From Cladochytrium replicatum (Eukaryota; Chytridiomycota; Chytridiomycetes; Cladochytriales; Cladochytriaceae): a stretch of DNA of 64,000 bases. Where the stretch lies: NCBI GenBank assembly GCA_025526935.1, contig JAHLKD010000085.1, forward strand, positions 124,001-188,000, read 5' to 3'. How positions within the stretch are numbered: the stretch's first letter is position 1; the number at the start of each line of letters is the position of its first letter. Of this stretch, positions 44,647 through 55,789 are shown in pieces. A model generated the notes under the pieces. It saw nothing but the letters and a program-made list of their open reading frames with translations. It did no database searches and was not told the origin of the DNA. The position numbers were made by a program, and so were the translations under genes.

Positions 44647-46666
44647 TTATCTCCACACGGGTCCCCTTCCCAATTCTCCCATACGACCGGGAAGCGAAAT
44701 GTTCGCAGCTGGGGAGTCCATAAGGTAAAAATTTTGTTGTTGTTGATGTTGTTGCTGCTGCTGCTGGTGTCGTTGAAGATGCTGGGACTGCTGCTCCCGT
44801 GGACATTGCTGATTCTGCTGATTCATCGGTCGATGTTCGTGCTGGATGGCCCTGAGCAATCTGGCTATTCGGGATCTGGAGTTGGGGTACGGTATGTGTT
44901 CGGTGATTCATCTGCAGCCCCTGATTTTGGTGAACGGATTGCTGGTGCGGTGGATACGTTTGCTGTTGGCATGACTGTTGGCTGTGCTGTTGATGAGACT
45001 GAATCGATTGTGGGTTGGTCTGCTGGACTGTCCGGTGTACAGATCTTTTTAGAGGCGGTGGATGCAATTGCTTTTGAGACTCCTGGGGAACTTGCTGGCT
45101 CGGTTCCGGTGGTGAATTGCAAGTATGACATCGTAGATGTTGCTCTGGGCAGTCGAAGTAGCTTTCAGCAACAGCTCTTCGACTGACTGAGTCGAACCTG
45201 CCGATATTGGCGTTGTGGTAGATTGACCAGTTTTCGCGACCGCATTTGTGGAGCCTGAATTGGAGGTTGAACGCTTGCGTTGGAATTTGCTGTCCAAACG
45301 GTCGGTTTTACTGAAAGAGTGAGCAATTGAGCGGGTTACGATCCCATAGGGTAATCGCCAGTAAATACCTTGGGCCTTTTGCTCCAAATGCCACTGTTCC
45401 CGGCATCGTACGTAGTCCTACGCCAATGGAACTATCAACTCCGGTTGTCATACGTTCAGGGTCAAGCGGCACTCACTTTGTACTGCTCAGATTGTCTATA
45501 TATCTTCTTGAGCCGATCATATGCAGCCTTTGCAAATTGTAGCTTCCTGCTCAAGGATGTTCTTGTCGACTTCCGGCTCCTTCTTCGGATGTCGCTTGTA
45601 CCCACGCTTCTGAACGCTCGACATCCCAGTCGCACTCTCACCTTGGGTATCATTCGAGTCAGAAGCACTTCGTCGATTCGTCGAGGATCTTCTCCAGGAT
45701 CATAAATCTCATCAGACTGCACCGCCTTTCAAGGGGAAAGAAGGTTGAGACCACATCTGAAGCGGTCGATATGACATCATACTGTGGTGGTGCTTTCTTT
45801 TTGCTCTGGCCTGGGCATCAGTTGGGAGCACAGGTGGGTTCTGAGACTTTGACACGGTTGCGATGATGTGATCACTTGCTGAAATCGGCTGCGATGTCGT
45901 AATTGGAGGCGAGGTGTTCGCAAGAGTTTCTGGAGGCCGTGCAACGCTCATGGGTGGTGGACGAGAGGGTGGAAGCTGCAAAACAACATAAGGAAACGTA
46001 TTCGCCGCGGCCGCAGCGGCAGCGGCAGCAGCATTGAGACTTGCGCTCGTGTTTGCATTGAAAGTGGCCGCAACTGCAGCTACAGCCGCTTGATTTGTGT
46101 GCGTTGGTAACGTCAGTTGTTGCACGGGCGATAAATGACGACTGGATGGCATGCGGAGTATCCAGGTTCAAGTGTGCTGATAATGTATGTGGATAAGGCA
46201 CGTTGCAACGACGGCGGTGTCCGATCTTCACTTCTAGCGCTTGCATGTCGTCTTCGGTCTCCAATGCGAGGATTATCCATATTCAGTTCCACGTTTCGAT
46301 TTCGGCCACTTACGATATCCAATAGCTAGCAACGCGGATGACAATTAACAGATTACGGAATAATTGCGGCGTAATTATCCTTACGGAAATCATTGCATCA
46401 AAGCCTTCTGCAATGAATCTGTCCGCATAGATCCCCAGGTCGTTTGCATTGAGAAAGGTGCGCACATCCTGGTCAATTACAAAATCAGTATCCCCGTCAA
46501 AGCGATGTATTTTTAGCCATCCTTCATTCCTACCATCTAATGCTCCAGTCAGTATTTCCGAAATGAGATTCTTCAACTGCATTCTGTACCTCCTCAACGA
46601 TCGGCACCCACAAACCTGGAAATTGAGCTTGAAACGCGACGCTGAGTGTGTCCACGTGAAAATCAT
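44647..46666 (-). CDS. SAM-domain, HMG-box-type regulator, probably damaged
   Basis: A SAM domain is assembled from three exons: one ending at 46385 (DVRTFLNANDLGIYADRFIA...FDAMIS), a 12-nt exon 46314-46325 (LLDI), and one starting at 46258 (TEDDMQALEVKIGHRRR). A Pro/Ala-rich linker with a run of ten alanines follows at 46010-46040. Next comes QKRGYKRHPKKEPEVD, the basic lead-in of fungal SAM/HMG-box proteins, directly followed by NILEQEA and, one frame over, FAKAAYDRLKKIYRQSEQY, the end of an HMG box. The core of the HMG box (SAYxxFS...W) is missing. A Gln-rich tail (QHLQRHQQQQQQHQQQQNFY) ends near 44647. Several junctions do not connect in frame, so this is either heavily spliced or a pseudogene. 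ATG 46666 is a guess. Confidence 0.5.
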
Positions 46667-46942
46667 GTGTGTGGCTGTCACACAGAGTTCATGTTTTCGT
46701 AATTGCCATATTTGGCTAAATATTCCATTCTGTTAAATTTCACGGTGCCGATCCGCATCCATTTTCACCCGCCCCCAATTTTCCGCGTCCCTCAAATTTT
46801 CCATGATCGTCGACGATCTGCACACTTTGGATCGGGAAGTTCATCCATTACCTCAAGTCACTTTTTCATTTGCTCCCCATTTGCTTCCGCTCGCACTTAC
46901 TTCTCTCGGACCACTGCCGCCCGCACTCTGAACAGTCCTCGC

Positions 46943-48954
46943 ATGGCTGATTCTCTCCTCTCTCTGGCCTCTCGCCGCTCACTCCCAGGAGTGGTCGGCG
47001 ATTCCTCCGACGCATCGCCATCGGGCTTGTCAACATGCACGCAACAATGCGGAAATACGCCGAATCCAGTCGTGAGCTTTCGGTTCTCGCTGAGCCAATT
47101 CAGCAAGCTTGGAGGGTCGGCAAAGCATTATTCTCCGGTCTTTGGTTCGAGTAGCGGGAGACTATGGAGAATACTCGTGCATCCGCGAGGTGAGCCATGC
47201 CGCATTACCATCAGAGATGAGAATAGTTTTTCTGAAGCTGTCGGACTTTCAGGTGAACAAGTGAATGATCGTGAACTGGACTTGAATCAATACGTCGCGG
47301 TATTCTTGGAAGCCGTGAGAATGCCAGGTGAGTACTTAATAGCGTTCCGCTTTCATGTCCGACTTCTGAGCACATTCGTTTTATAGTTGAAGGACCTGGA
47401 TGGAGCCGAGGAACTTGTTTTACTCTGTCGATGGCAAAAGGTGTACGGCATCCACCAGTACGTGACCAACTGCGACTGTCTCACCAAACATTGTCTTAAT
47501 CCCTTTAATAGTTCGCCAGAAGCGCCCCGATGTTTCAATGGTTTCACGACGGGGCACTGAACTGGTAAGTGACCATGATCATTTTATATATCTCATCCTG
47601 ACATTATTAAATCAGGGGTTTCAAACGGTTCATCAAAATCGCTGACCTTCTGAACTCAGACAAGCTCGATTCAGACGTGCTCTTCGTATGCGCCGACATC
47701 TCCGAACCGGCCGAGCTCTCTCCAACAAGAAGACACACTTTCGACTCCGTTATCACCTCTCCGTTCAGTTCCGTCTCTGATTCTCCAACCCCGATACCCC
47801 AATCTGCCGAGTCCCCGTTCGCGACGCCTCTCGCTCACGTCAGTTCGGTCGGAAATCCAGAGTCGACGCATACATTGGGATACTCCCCTGACCTCAGGAA
47901 GCTCATCAACGACCCTACTTTTGCGGACGTTCGGTTCGTGGTATCGTACACTACATGCCCTCGGAATAATGGTAGCGGTGTTCCAACAGTCGCAACCGTT
48001 GTCAACTCTGAGCCTACCGGGCGGAAAACCATAAGACAATCCGCTACTGGTAAGCACAAATCCCCTCATCTCTTCAATGTGCTGATCTAGTATACTGCCG
48101 ATGTTCAGCTACTGCAGCGGGTGGGTGTTTCACACTACTGCATCAACGCCGATCCAAGAACCCACGCTCTTCTCGCTACAACTCCACCTCCTCCCTGTCC
48201 CCGCCACTACTCCCAGATACCCCACCACCCGCATCCAACATCTCTCCATCCCCCGAATCCGATTCCCCGCCATCGCCCGTCCCCGAAACCCCATCCTACA
48301 CATCCACATCCTCATCCTCGTCCTCCCAACGGCATCAGTCGTCCGACCCACCCCCAACCACAACAACTATCTACGCCCACCGCGTCTTCCTCGCCGCCCG
48401 CTCCTCCTGTAAGTTTTCCAGAAACATACACGTTTCCCTCACCAAAACCATTCCTCACCGAATTGTTTCACTACACAGATTTCTCAGCCATGTTTTCCTC
48501 CGGCATGCGCGAATCCACCCTCCCCGTCTCCACCATCTCCGTCTCCGATTTCGACGCCTCCACCCTCTGGCTCATGCTCGACTACCTCTACACCGGCAAA
48601 CTCGCAGACCTCCCCACGGACGACTGGACCGACGCCTTCCGCATTGCCGACACTTACGTGCTTGATGACATGAAAGCCCAGGCCGCGGCCCTCGTGAGGT
48701 CGCGCATAGGCGTCGGGAACTGCGTGGAGGTGTACGAGTTTGCGTTGAAAGAGTGCGAGAGACGGGATGGAGTCAAGAAGGAGGGACGGGGTGGTGGGGA
48801 TAAGGTGATGACGGAGCTTGCGGAGGCGGCGTTCAGGTATATTTGTATGAACTTGAAGAGCGTGATGAGTGAGAATGAGAGGTTTAAGGAGAAGCTTAAG
48901 AATGGTGATGATCCCGAGCTGGTGATGCGGATCTTGTTGAGCGTGGGAAGGTGA
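46943..48954 (+). CDS. MATH-BTB domain protein with split BTB
   Basis: Six exons (46943-47327, 47387-47457, 47512-47564, 47616-48049, 48109-48408, 48479-48954) give 572 aa with all phases matching. MATH domain, residues 35-185: VSFRFSLSQFSKLGGSAKHY, YSPVFGSSSGRLWRILVHP, EGPGWSRGTCFTLSM and NWGFKRFIKIADLL. BTB domain: NDPTFADVRFVV, then about 140 residues of Ser/Pro/Thr-rich insert, then IYAHRVFLAARSSYFSAMFS, SGMRES and LWLMLDYLYTGKLADL. The C-terminal helical part fits a BACK-like extension. Such proteins are normally CUL3 adaptors, with MATH binding substrate and BTB binding the cullin and dimerising. The insert sits between the first BTB strands and may be an exposed loop. It lies divergent from the SAM gene. 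Start chosen as first ATG in frame ahead of MATH. Confidence 0.87.
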
Positions 48955-49075
48955 AAAGTTGAAGAGACACGTGGAGGATGTTTAGGCAGTTATTCTAGTG
49001 TTCCTTGCAGTATTTACATTTGGTTTTATGATGAGGTGAACCCACTTTTTGACATATTTTCATTTTGTACTTTTC

Positions 49076-50700
49076 TTAATTATCTGTTTCTCTGTTTGAG
49101 TGTTTTGTATGTGTGAATGCCCGACCAACAGGCAAGTTTATTAGCCAGAACTCCCAGCTTGCGATTTGAAAGAAATTATTCACTGTGATCAACGATACAT
49201 CAGTTCGAATAGACCGCAGGTTTGGTGGTGCGTCAATCTTGTGGCCAACTTTCCCGGCCTCCAAAGTATCCAGAACATCGAAAAGAGAGACCGTAGCAGT
49301 TCCGGTCTCCTTCTTGGATCGAGGATACAGCACCTGCTAAACAAGTCTCGACAATCAACATCTCTCTCGTTTCGGCCAACAATGGACCTACCTTGAACTC
49401 ATCCCATCTCAAATAATCGATCCCAAAAGCACCTGCGTACAACCTCACGTTCCCCACCTCCCCGTCCTTCCCAGCGTCCGCATCCCGACCCAACCCGTCC
49501 GGTCTCCACAATCGTCGAAACGTACACACTTCTGATGCGTTCGTACCGCCCTCGCCAAGATCCGATCGCGAACCTAGCAAGCATTCAATCACCCATCCAT
49601 CACCAACTTCCTTTCCACTTTACACAAGCATAATGCGGATGCGGATCGCCGTCCGCGCCAGGCCACCGTTCCCGTTCCGACACCGTCCTGAACGAATCCG
49701 GACGCCGCCAGCCCGCGATCGCAGGAACTTCGTCCTCGCACTCCTCCTCGCCGCTCCAAGGCTCCGCGCGGGGGCGCAAAAGTCCTCATCTTCCGAGTTG
49801 ACGACGATGAGCCAGGGCATGAGACGCTCAAAGATCCTCAAGCAAACTTCTTGCGATCTGATAAATTTTGGGCGTTTGAGTGCGACCAGAAAACAGAAAG
49901 AGGTTCTTGTGGGCGGGTTTTACTTGAGTTTGCGGGCTGGGTGGGGGGGAGTCCGACCTATGTACAAGAGCTCGCCGATCGTGCGTGGGTCCGTGCACAC
50001 TTTCCATTTCCCCCATATCTCTTTGGATGACGTCACCTGCGTAAACATTGCAAAGGAAATGTCGCTTGGGTGATCTCACATCTTCCAGGGCTTTCCTAGA
50101 AGCTGGTAGTTCGTCGTGTCTCTCCATAAGCGTATCGCGGTCGACCCAAATGAGTCCTCCTACCAACAATATAAGATTACTCGACGAGATATCCATGTTT
50201 GGTTATTTCTAGCGCACCGCTGCGGTAACGTTTCGATATCAAGCGGTGTAACTCCCACCTGCGAGAATCCGACAAACGTGATGGGCTTTCTCAAAAGCCG
50301 CCTGAATTCCGTCATCAGATAAAGCTGAACATGTTTGTTATCGGCGGGTTGCTTAAAATTCGAATGTCAAACAAAATATGTGGACACGTACAAGCAAGAT
50401 ATCATATGGCTCGTCTATAAAGTCGACGCAGTGCGCACCGAGATACTTTACGGTGTATTTCTTGACGTATTCAACCCACCGTCGAGGAGAACTTTTTGCC
50501 TACAAAGAACAATCGCTGATGAATGAGAATGAAGTTTAGGCATTCTTATTTTGCGCTTCTTCGCCTGCAATACGTACCTTTGGATCTTCTCGTCTCCTCC
50601 TTGCAAACAACATTTCGATCGTGCAATCTTCGAGAAGCTGTCTGGGTCCAGTGGAATACTTTAGACAAGTTTGTAACGGGCTCTTGGGACGAGGATTATT
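49076..50700 (-). CDS. Uncharacterised multi-exon gene
   Basis: A series of splice-flanked coding stretches runs down the minus strand: LKYSTGPRQLLEDCTIEMLF (about 50670-50580), SSPRRWVEYVKKYTVKYLGA (about 50500-50395), LMTEFRRLLRKPITFVGFSQ (about 50320-50255), WVDRDTLMERHDELPASRKA (about 50160-50090), VTSSKEIWGKWKVCTDPRTI (about 50040-49970), YAGAFGIDYLRWDEFK (about 49440-49395) and a last exon to 49076 (SLFDVLDTLEAGKVGHKIDA). Each has plausible GT/AG borders. The region 49580-49840 is very GC-rich and its frame is unresolved. The first exon was not found. I do not recognise the family. It is convergent with the MATH-BTB gene, 120 bp between stops. Confidence 0.5.
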
Positions 50701-50759
50701 CGATTGCTCCGTGGTTGGAAAGAAGGCGAGATAGATCGAGACACAGTGAAATGCAAAGA

Positions 50760-50860
50760 GTGGCCAAGGAAAGAGTTCAGGTATTCATCGCACGGAGGGA
50801 CTGCAAAGGAAAGAGTTCAGGAATTCATGGCACGAAGGGACTGCAAAGAGAGTTCCTTGT
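50760..50860. repeat. Imperfect tandem repeat, about 44-bp unit
   Basis: The unit around AAGGAAAGAGTTCAGGAATT, then CATGGCACGAAGGGACTGCAAAG, occurs two and a partial third time with small differences. No function is suggested. Confidence 0.75.
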
Positions 50861-50869
50861 TGATACGTG

Positions 50870-51845
50870 ATCACGGCGAGCTGTTTTAGGTGGACTTTGA
50901 GTCGCGATGAAGTGGGAGTGCAACATTGGATCTTACCTGTTAAGTGGCTCGGAGATAGCTTGTGAACGAATCCAATGCGGATGACGAATAAAAATCGCTG
51001 TGCAGAACCAAATAAACGACTAACGAGACGTGGTTGTGTGGCCCTTCCAGGCGAGGGCTTTGTCAAAGTCAATTGTGTCCTCAAATGCGAGTCCATTACG
51101 GCTTATGTCGATCAAAGTGTCTCAAGAAAGAATTCATTTAGAGAAGTATGTTTAATGTTGAATTACACCCGGACAGCATTTCGGTTTGGTCGCGAAATGT
51201 GTTTTCGCCAACAAAACTTTGTCGGCAAGACACAGTTGCCAGCCATTCGGATCCTGCAGCGTACAAGCTGATCAAAACATAAGCGAAAGTGAGTGAGAAA
51301 AAAGAGCGAGGAGGTCTGCGGTTTCTTCACTTGAGATCACACAAACTTGGTGGTGTGACTCAGGGTTCTATCACAAAATCAACCACATTTGCTTGTCAAT
51401 GCTGTTGGGCACGAAACCCATGTAGCAGGGTCGGAGCTTGACAAACGCGCTACGTTCCCAGAATCTGGTGTCGGCAGGGATGTCCGTGCAGAAGCCACTC
51501 CTCCCCTTTCGTCCAGATGATTTCCTGTCAGTCGATCAAAGATTATTAGCCGTGATCGATCGAGGGTCGGCATCATTCGACTCAATGTGGACGATCTTGG
51601 GCATGACGGTGAGGTGATGACATTCAATAACCAACACATGCTACTTGGCAAAAAGCAGTTACATTTAGTGTAGTAGCATTAGTACGTGACAACGATATGC
51701 TCCACTGTATCCAGCGTATCAAATATTCTCCTGTATTTTCTCATAATACATATCATATCACCTGCATGTGATACGACACCTCCAAAACGCGTGTCTCGTG
51801 TGTGCGCGTCTCTCCCTGTATCCAAAGGAAGCTCAGCTCTGCAGC
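50870..51845. other. Intergenic, no gene seen
   Basis: AT-rich sequence with only short frames. The right end is the upstream region of the VWA-Vint pseudogene. Confidence 0.5.
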
Positions 51846-51852
51846 TATAAAA
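51846..51852 (+). promoter_or_regulatory. TATA box candidate
   Basis: TATAAAA lies about 108 bp upstream of the ATG at 51960 of the VWA-Vint pseudogene, followed by a pyrimidine-rich leader. It is probably a relic of the promoter. Confidence 0.4.
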
Positions 51853-51959
51853 CCTGACAAGAAAATGCTTCGACAACCACTTTATCCTCTACAATTCTCT
51901 TCTTAAAGAACCTGTTTGGGTGCTTTGGTCCGCCAAAACGCACCGCCCAATACTCCACA

Positions 51960-53898
51960 ATGCCCTCCGATACTCCAGACTTACCGGCTTATGCCCCGCC
52001 GCGACCCAATCCACCTCCCGCTGCTTCTTCTAATGGAATGAATACGAATACACAGCACCCTTCGGTGCGTTGAGACAGCTTCGGCCTTGAAGCGGAGTTT
52101 AAGAAAATGGGCGATGATGGCCCTTTCTACACCAACGTCCGGGTCATCCCACCTTTTCAGGGGCCTCGTAAGCCCGCTCTGATCGTCTGCGCGATCGACG
52201 TTTCATATTCAATGATCGATGCCGTGTTTCTCGACGGACAATCCACAGGACTCTCCATCCTAGATCTGGTCAAGCACTCTGTGAGCACCCTCATCGAAAT
52301 GCTCGGCCCCGAGGATAAGATCGCCTTTGTCCCGTTCACGACCACAGTGGTCGACGAGATGCCTCCGACACTCATGACACCGCAGGGCAAAGACCAGGTG
52401 AGCGCCAAACTGGCGGCGCTGAGGCCGCTGGAGAGCACAAAAATCGGAGACGCACTGATCAAATCCGTGGAATTCGCCTCCAGCGAACCCACTTACGACA
52501 ACGTTGCGACTCTATTGCTGTCGGACGGAGTGTCCAATGTCGGACCCTTAGTGGAGTTCGAGCTGGAGAAAATCGCTCTCAAACGACAGGAGCGTCAATT
52601 CAAAGGCATCATCCACTCCTTTGCGTACGGCTATTCCACCGACACAAAGCTGATGCGCCAGATCGGCGAGACCGGCAAAGGCATGTTTGCATTCATCTCC
52701 GATGCCTCGATGGCTGGCAACGTCATCATCCACGCCGTCGCCTCCGTCCTCTCCTTCTCGCTCCAGCCCGTCCTCAAACTCGAAGCCGCGGGCGGGTGGA
52801 TCTCTGTCGTCGACATGGGTGAGCTCATGTACGGCCAAACGCGCACCCATGCGCTCTCCATCCTGCGCAACAAACCCCTCAAGGCGACCCTGACGACGTT
52901 GGAAGGCCAAGTCATCCAATCCATCGAGGTTATGGAAACCCCCGGCGACGACGAATTCTGGTTCCACCACGCGCGCTAACTGGCCATCCAGGAGCTCGAC
53001 GCCATCGCGGCGAGTCTGGACCGCTCTGAAAAGCTCAAAGCCCTCATCGCGACCTTCGAGGCCCTCCCCGCACAACACGAGCAGCGGCTCGAAGCTCTCG
53101 TGAACGATCTTGCGGGAGAGGTGTTGCTCGGGTTGCAGGACGACGCGACGTGGAGCAAGTGGGGCGAGCGGTACCTGCTCTCTTTCCGACGGTCGCATGA
53201 GTTGCAGGTGTGTTCGAACTTCAAGGACACGAGTCTGAAGCCGTATGGCGGGCCGATATTCCAGGAGTTTAGGAATATGGGCAACGAGCTGTTCAAGACC
53301 TACCACCGCCGATTCCATCGCTGGTGAATGCGCCGGCGTATAGTAGCAACGGAGCGCAACACACGCCCGCGCCGACAGTGCAGATGGCGCGGCTGTATGA
53401 TGAGTACGGGTGTTACGATGGCGAGGGGATGGTGCCGTTGGCAGATGGAGACATAAAGCGGGTCAAGGAACTCGTAAAGGGCGATGTACTTGCTCACGGT
53501 GCCGTCGTCGAGTGCGTCGTATACTCACCGCTGAAAGTCCCCGTGGACACTGTGACACTCAACGGGGTCAAGGTGAGCCCGTACCATCCCGCGAAAACAC
53601 CCACGGAGACAAAATGGAGTTTCCCGATCACGATGGCGGATCGCAACAAAGCAAGCTGTCCCTGGACGCGTTTTATAATCTGGTGGTGAGCGATGGGGCT
53701 TACAAGGCAACGATCAATGGGTACGATTTTGCGACGCTGGGACATGGACGAACGGACGACGTGGTGTTGAGGCATGGGTATTTAGGGACGGGGAGGGTTG
53801 TTGAGGATCTGAAGAGGTTGAAGGGCTGGAAGGATGGGAGGGTGGTGGTCGGGAGGGTGGTGACAGATTCGGAAGGGTTGATTGTGCAGATGAAGTGA
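51960..53898 (+). pseudogene. VWA-Vint (Hint-related) protein pseudogene
   Basis: Nearly the whole gene is readable. A Pro-rich start (MPSDTPDLPAYAPPRP) is followed by an in-frame TGA near 52070. A VWA domain follows with the MIDAS motif DVSYS (AIDVSYSMIDA), STGLSILDLVKHSVSTLIE and LLLSDGVSNVGP. After ETPGDDEFWFHHAR an in-frame TAA (52977-52979) interrupts the helical linker, LAIQELDAIAASLDRSEKLK. Near 53310 the frame shifts to PPPIPSLVNAPAYSS. The Vint domain follows (CYDGEGMVPLADGDIKRVKE, VKVSPYHPAKTPTETKWSFP) and needs another shift near 53650 for SKLSLDAFYNLVVSDG and GYDFATLGHGRTDDVVLRHG. Two nonsense codons and two frameshifts in otherwise well-preserved sequence indicate recent inactivation. 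The normal function of this fungal/protist family is unclear. Confidence 0.85.
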
Positions 53899-54023
53899 TT
53901 GAGAAAAAGGTTCATCGAACGCAAAGGAGAGATATCTACATCGACGAGGGAGGATTCAAGGACATTCTTATTTTGCATATTCAGTTACCTAACGAAGGAG
54001 ATCAGGTTTTTGTACAGAAATAC

Positions 54024-54314
54024 AATACAGGAGCTGGAGACAAAACTAACTCATAACCAAACAGTTTGACCAAATGCGGTTAAGTGCACGAAGAACAAGA
54101 ACCCACTGGGAAAAAGCAGGGGAAGGATAAAAAGGCCGTGGTGAAAGCATATCAATTGCAATGTCAAGAGGTAGGCGGGGATCGTCAGGCGGGCCCAAAT
54201 CAAAACTAGCAGACAAACTAGCACGCAAATGTAGACACACAGAGGCATGGGCACGCGACACTTCAGGGGCATCATGACAGTTCCTACAATAAGGTCGGGG
54301 GTTTGGAAACAGGC
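54024..54314 (-). mobile_element. LINE family A, 3' part of copy 1 (split by hAT)
   Basis: The minus-strand frame (PNPRPYCRNCHDAPEVSRAH, LPLDIAIDMLSPRPFYPSPA) is nearly identical to the C-terminal end of the LINE ORF at 62520-62860. It continues, after the hAT insertion, at 60068-60120 (TATAGCAGGAACAAACGAAG on + matches 62862 onward). Its 3' end is truncated relative to the other copy at about 54024. Confidence 0.85.
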
Positions 54315-54322
54315 GGCCAAGC
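54315..54322. repeat. Left target-site duplication of hAT1 (GGCCAAGC)
   Basis: The eight bases GGCCAAGC immediately precede the element terminus CAGGGTCTGCC and recur at 60068-60075 right after CCCTG. The uninterrupted LINE copy has a single GGCCAAGCC at the corresponding place (about 62850). Confidence 0.92.
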
Positions 54323-54597
54323 CAGGGTCTGCCACGAGTCAAATCGAGTCAAATATTTTGCTATATTTGACTCGTGACCATTTGTGGCTTCCTTTGATTT
54401 GACTCGTTAGGTAGCTACTGTCCTAGCAGAGAGCACAGCGTCGACCAAGACGTGGGTGATGCCAGGCAATTGAATTCACTCGATTGAGGGGTATACAATA
54501 TCTGTCCTAACCTTCTGTACCTGTCCGTGTACCCACTCGATGTCGATTTGCTTGGCCATACAAACAGTAGTCTATACCCGCGCCCTCTGGCACCCCA

Positions 54598-54687
54598 TAC
54601 AAGGCTAATGGAAGACATACACCGCCATTTGAATATTGAGTACAAGGCTAATAATGGAAGACATACACCGCTATTGGAATATCGAGT
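54598..54687. repeat. Tandem repeat, two units of about 43-46 bp
   Basis: ACAAGGCTAATGGAAGACAT... and ACAAGGCTAATAATGGAAGA... follow each other, differing by a 3-bp insertion and a few substitutions. It lies inside the hAT element. Confidence 0.8.
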
Positions 54688-54831
54688 CTGACGAGCTGGT
54701 ACCGATGCGTACTTGATCCAACTGTGGCGGTCACGTGACTGACTTTTTGAGGTCCGCACCGCCCGAAGTTGATATTGATTTCCATATAAACGACACTCCC
54801 GGCTGGCAAACTATACATTCGTAACTTAAAT

Positions 54832-54903
54832 GCTCCACGCAGGTTTCGAACCTGCAATCTCTTGAGTAGAGGCCGTTGCTGTAACCAACTGAACTACTAG
54901 AGC
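54832..54903 (-). tRNA. tRNA-like sequence, probably degenerate
   Basis: On the minus strand, 72 nt begin GCTCTAGTAGTTCAGTTGG and end CCTGCGTGGAGC followed by A. The B box GGTTCGAAACC with a perfect 5-bp T stem (GCAGG/CCTGC) and the A box TAGTTCAGTTGG are intact, and six of seven acceptor positions pair. The D stem has a mismatch and the anticodon arm pairs poorly, with A instead of T before a possible CTC (Glu) anticodon, so I treat it as a tRNA relic. It lies inside the hAT element, 10 bp from a LINE tail. Confidence 0.5.
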
Positions 54904-54913
54904 TATTTGTTAC

Positions 54914-55048
54914 TCGCACGGCTCCCCATGTGCTGCCAATTTACGTGTATTTTTACACTTGTATTTGGATTTTGCACCAGCGGGTGATATGTATTGGTTG
55001 GACAATAAATACATATTATGAAGTTCAAAAAAAAAAAAAAAAAAAAAA
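54914..55048 (+). mobile_element. LINE family A 3' tail, 5'-truncated
   Basis: CTCGCACGGCTCCCCATGTG through the A-run at 55027-55050 is the reverse complement of the two tails at 62231-62496. Only the 3' untranslated end and poly(A) remain. Confidence 0.85.
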
Positions 55049-55159
55049 AAGTTGTACGCTGTTGCATCTTGCTCGATTATATGCCCTTTCGATGACCTCA
55101 GCTTCTGACCTTCGTTTGACCCAGTGATTTGCTCTTTGCTGTTATATTCTTCAGAATGT

Positions 55160-55785
55160 TGAGTGTTCTTTCTTTTCTTTATCCCTCACCTGTATTTGAC
55201 ACCTGAGCAGAGCCTGACGGGTAGTCACAGGAATGAGTTTTTAAGATCTCAGATTTCTATTTCGCTTTGCCCTCCGACTTGTGCGCTTCCCTATGTGCTG
55301 GTCCACGACCATCTTGTAAGGCACTTTGGGTGTTGTTTATTGTTATGCATTGTATGTGCAAATAAATAAATAATTTTGTTCAAAAAAAAAAAAAAAAGAT
55401 TTCTCTCTTTTGTTTTCTTGATTTTTCGTATGATGCGCGCTTCACTATGTGCTGGTCCATGACCATTTGGTGGGCACTTCGGGTGTTTTTTATTGTTATG
55501 CATTGTGTGTGCAAAATATAAATAAATAATATTAATCAAAAATGTAAAAAAATTACTTTTTGTAATGCCTTTTATCATCAAAAGATATGTACTAAAAAAG
55601 GAAGAAACAAAAGTTTAATACTTTTATTTTAATTTTGCACCAGCAGGTGATATGTATTGGTTGGAAATAAATACATATTATGAAGATTTTCAAAGAATCA
55701 ATATGCTGAAATAATTATATTAATTATATTTAGAAATATGTTCAAGAATATAACTTTAAATCGGGTTTTACCAGATACCACAGCG
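55160..55785 (+). mobile_element. LINE family B 3' tails (two) and adjoining hAT sequence
   Basis: Two successive copies of a 3' end containing ATGTGCTGGTCCA(C/T)GACCAT and TATTGTTATGCATTGT lie at about 55160-55397 (poly(A) at 55382) and 55400-55545. The block, including the hAT sequence to 55785, is repeated in inverted orientation at 60773-61375. Confidence 0.8.
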
Positions 55786-55789
55786 AAGA

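Noticed and set aside
52157-53318. Large minus-strand frames (up to 256 codons) across the VWA pseudogene
   Set aside because: They are antisense shadows of the GC-rich VWA coding strand with no recognisable domain.
54832-55048. A tRNA-derived SINE
   Set aside because: The tRNA-like part is on the minus strand while the poly(A) tail is on the plus strand, so it cannot be one SINE unit in normal order.
55291-55581. Minus-strand frame with repeated HTMHNNKQHPKC as a small protein
   Set aside because: It is the translation of duplicated LINE B 3' tails and their A-runs.
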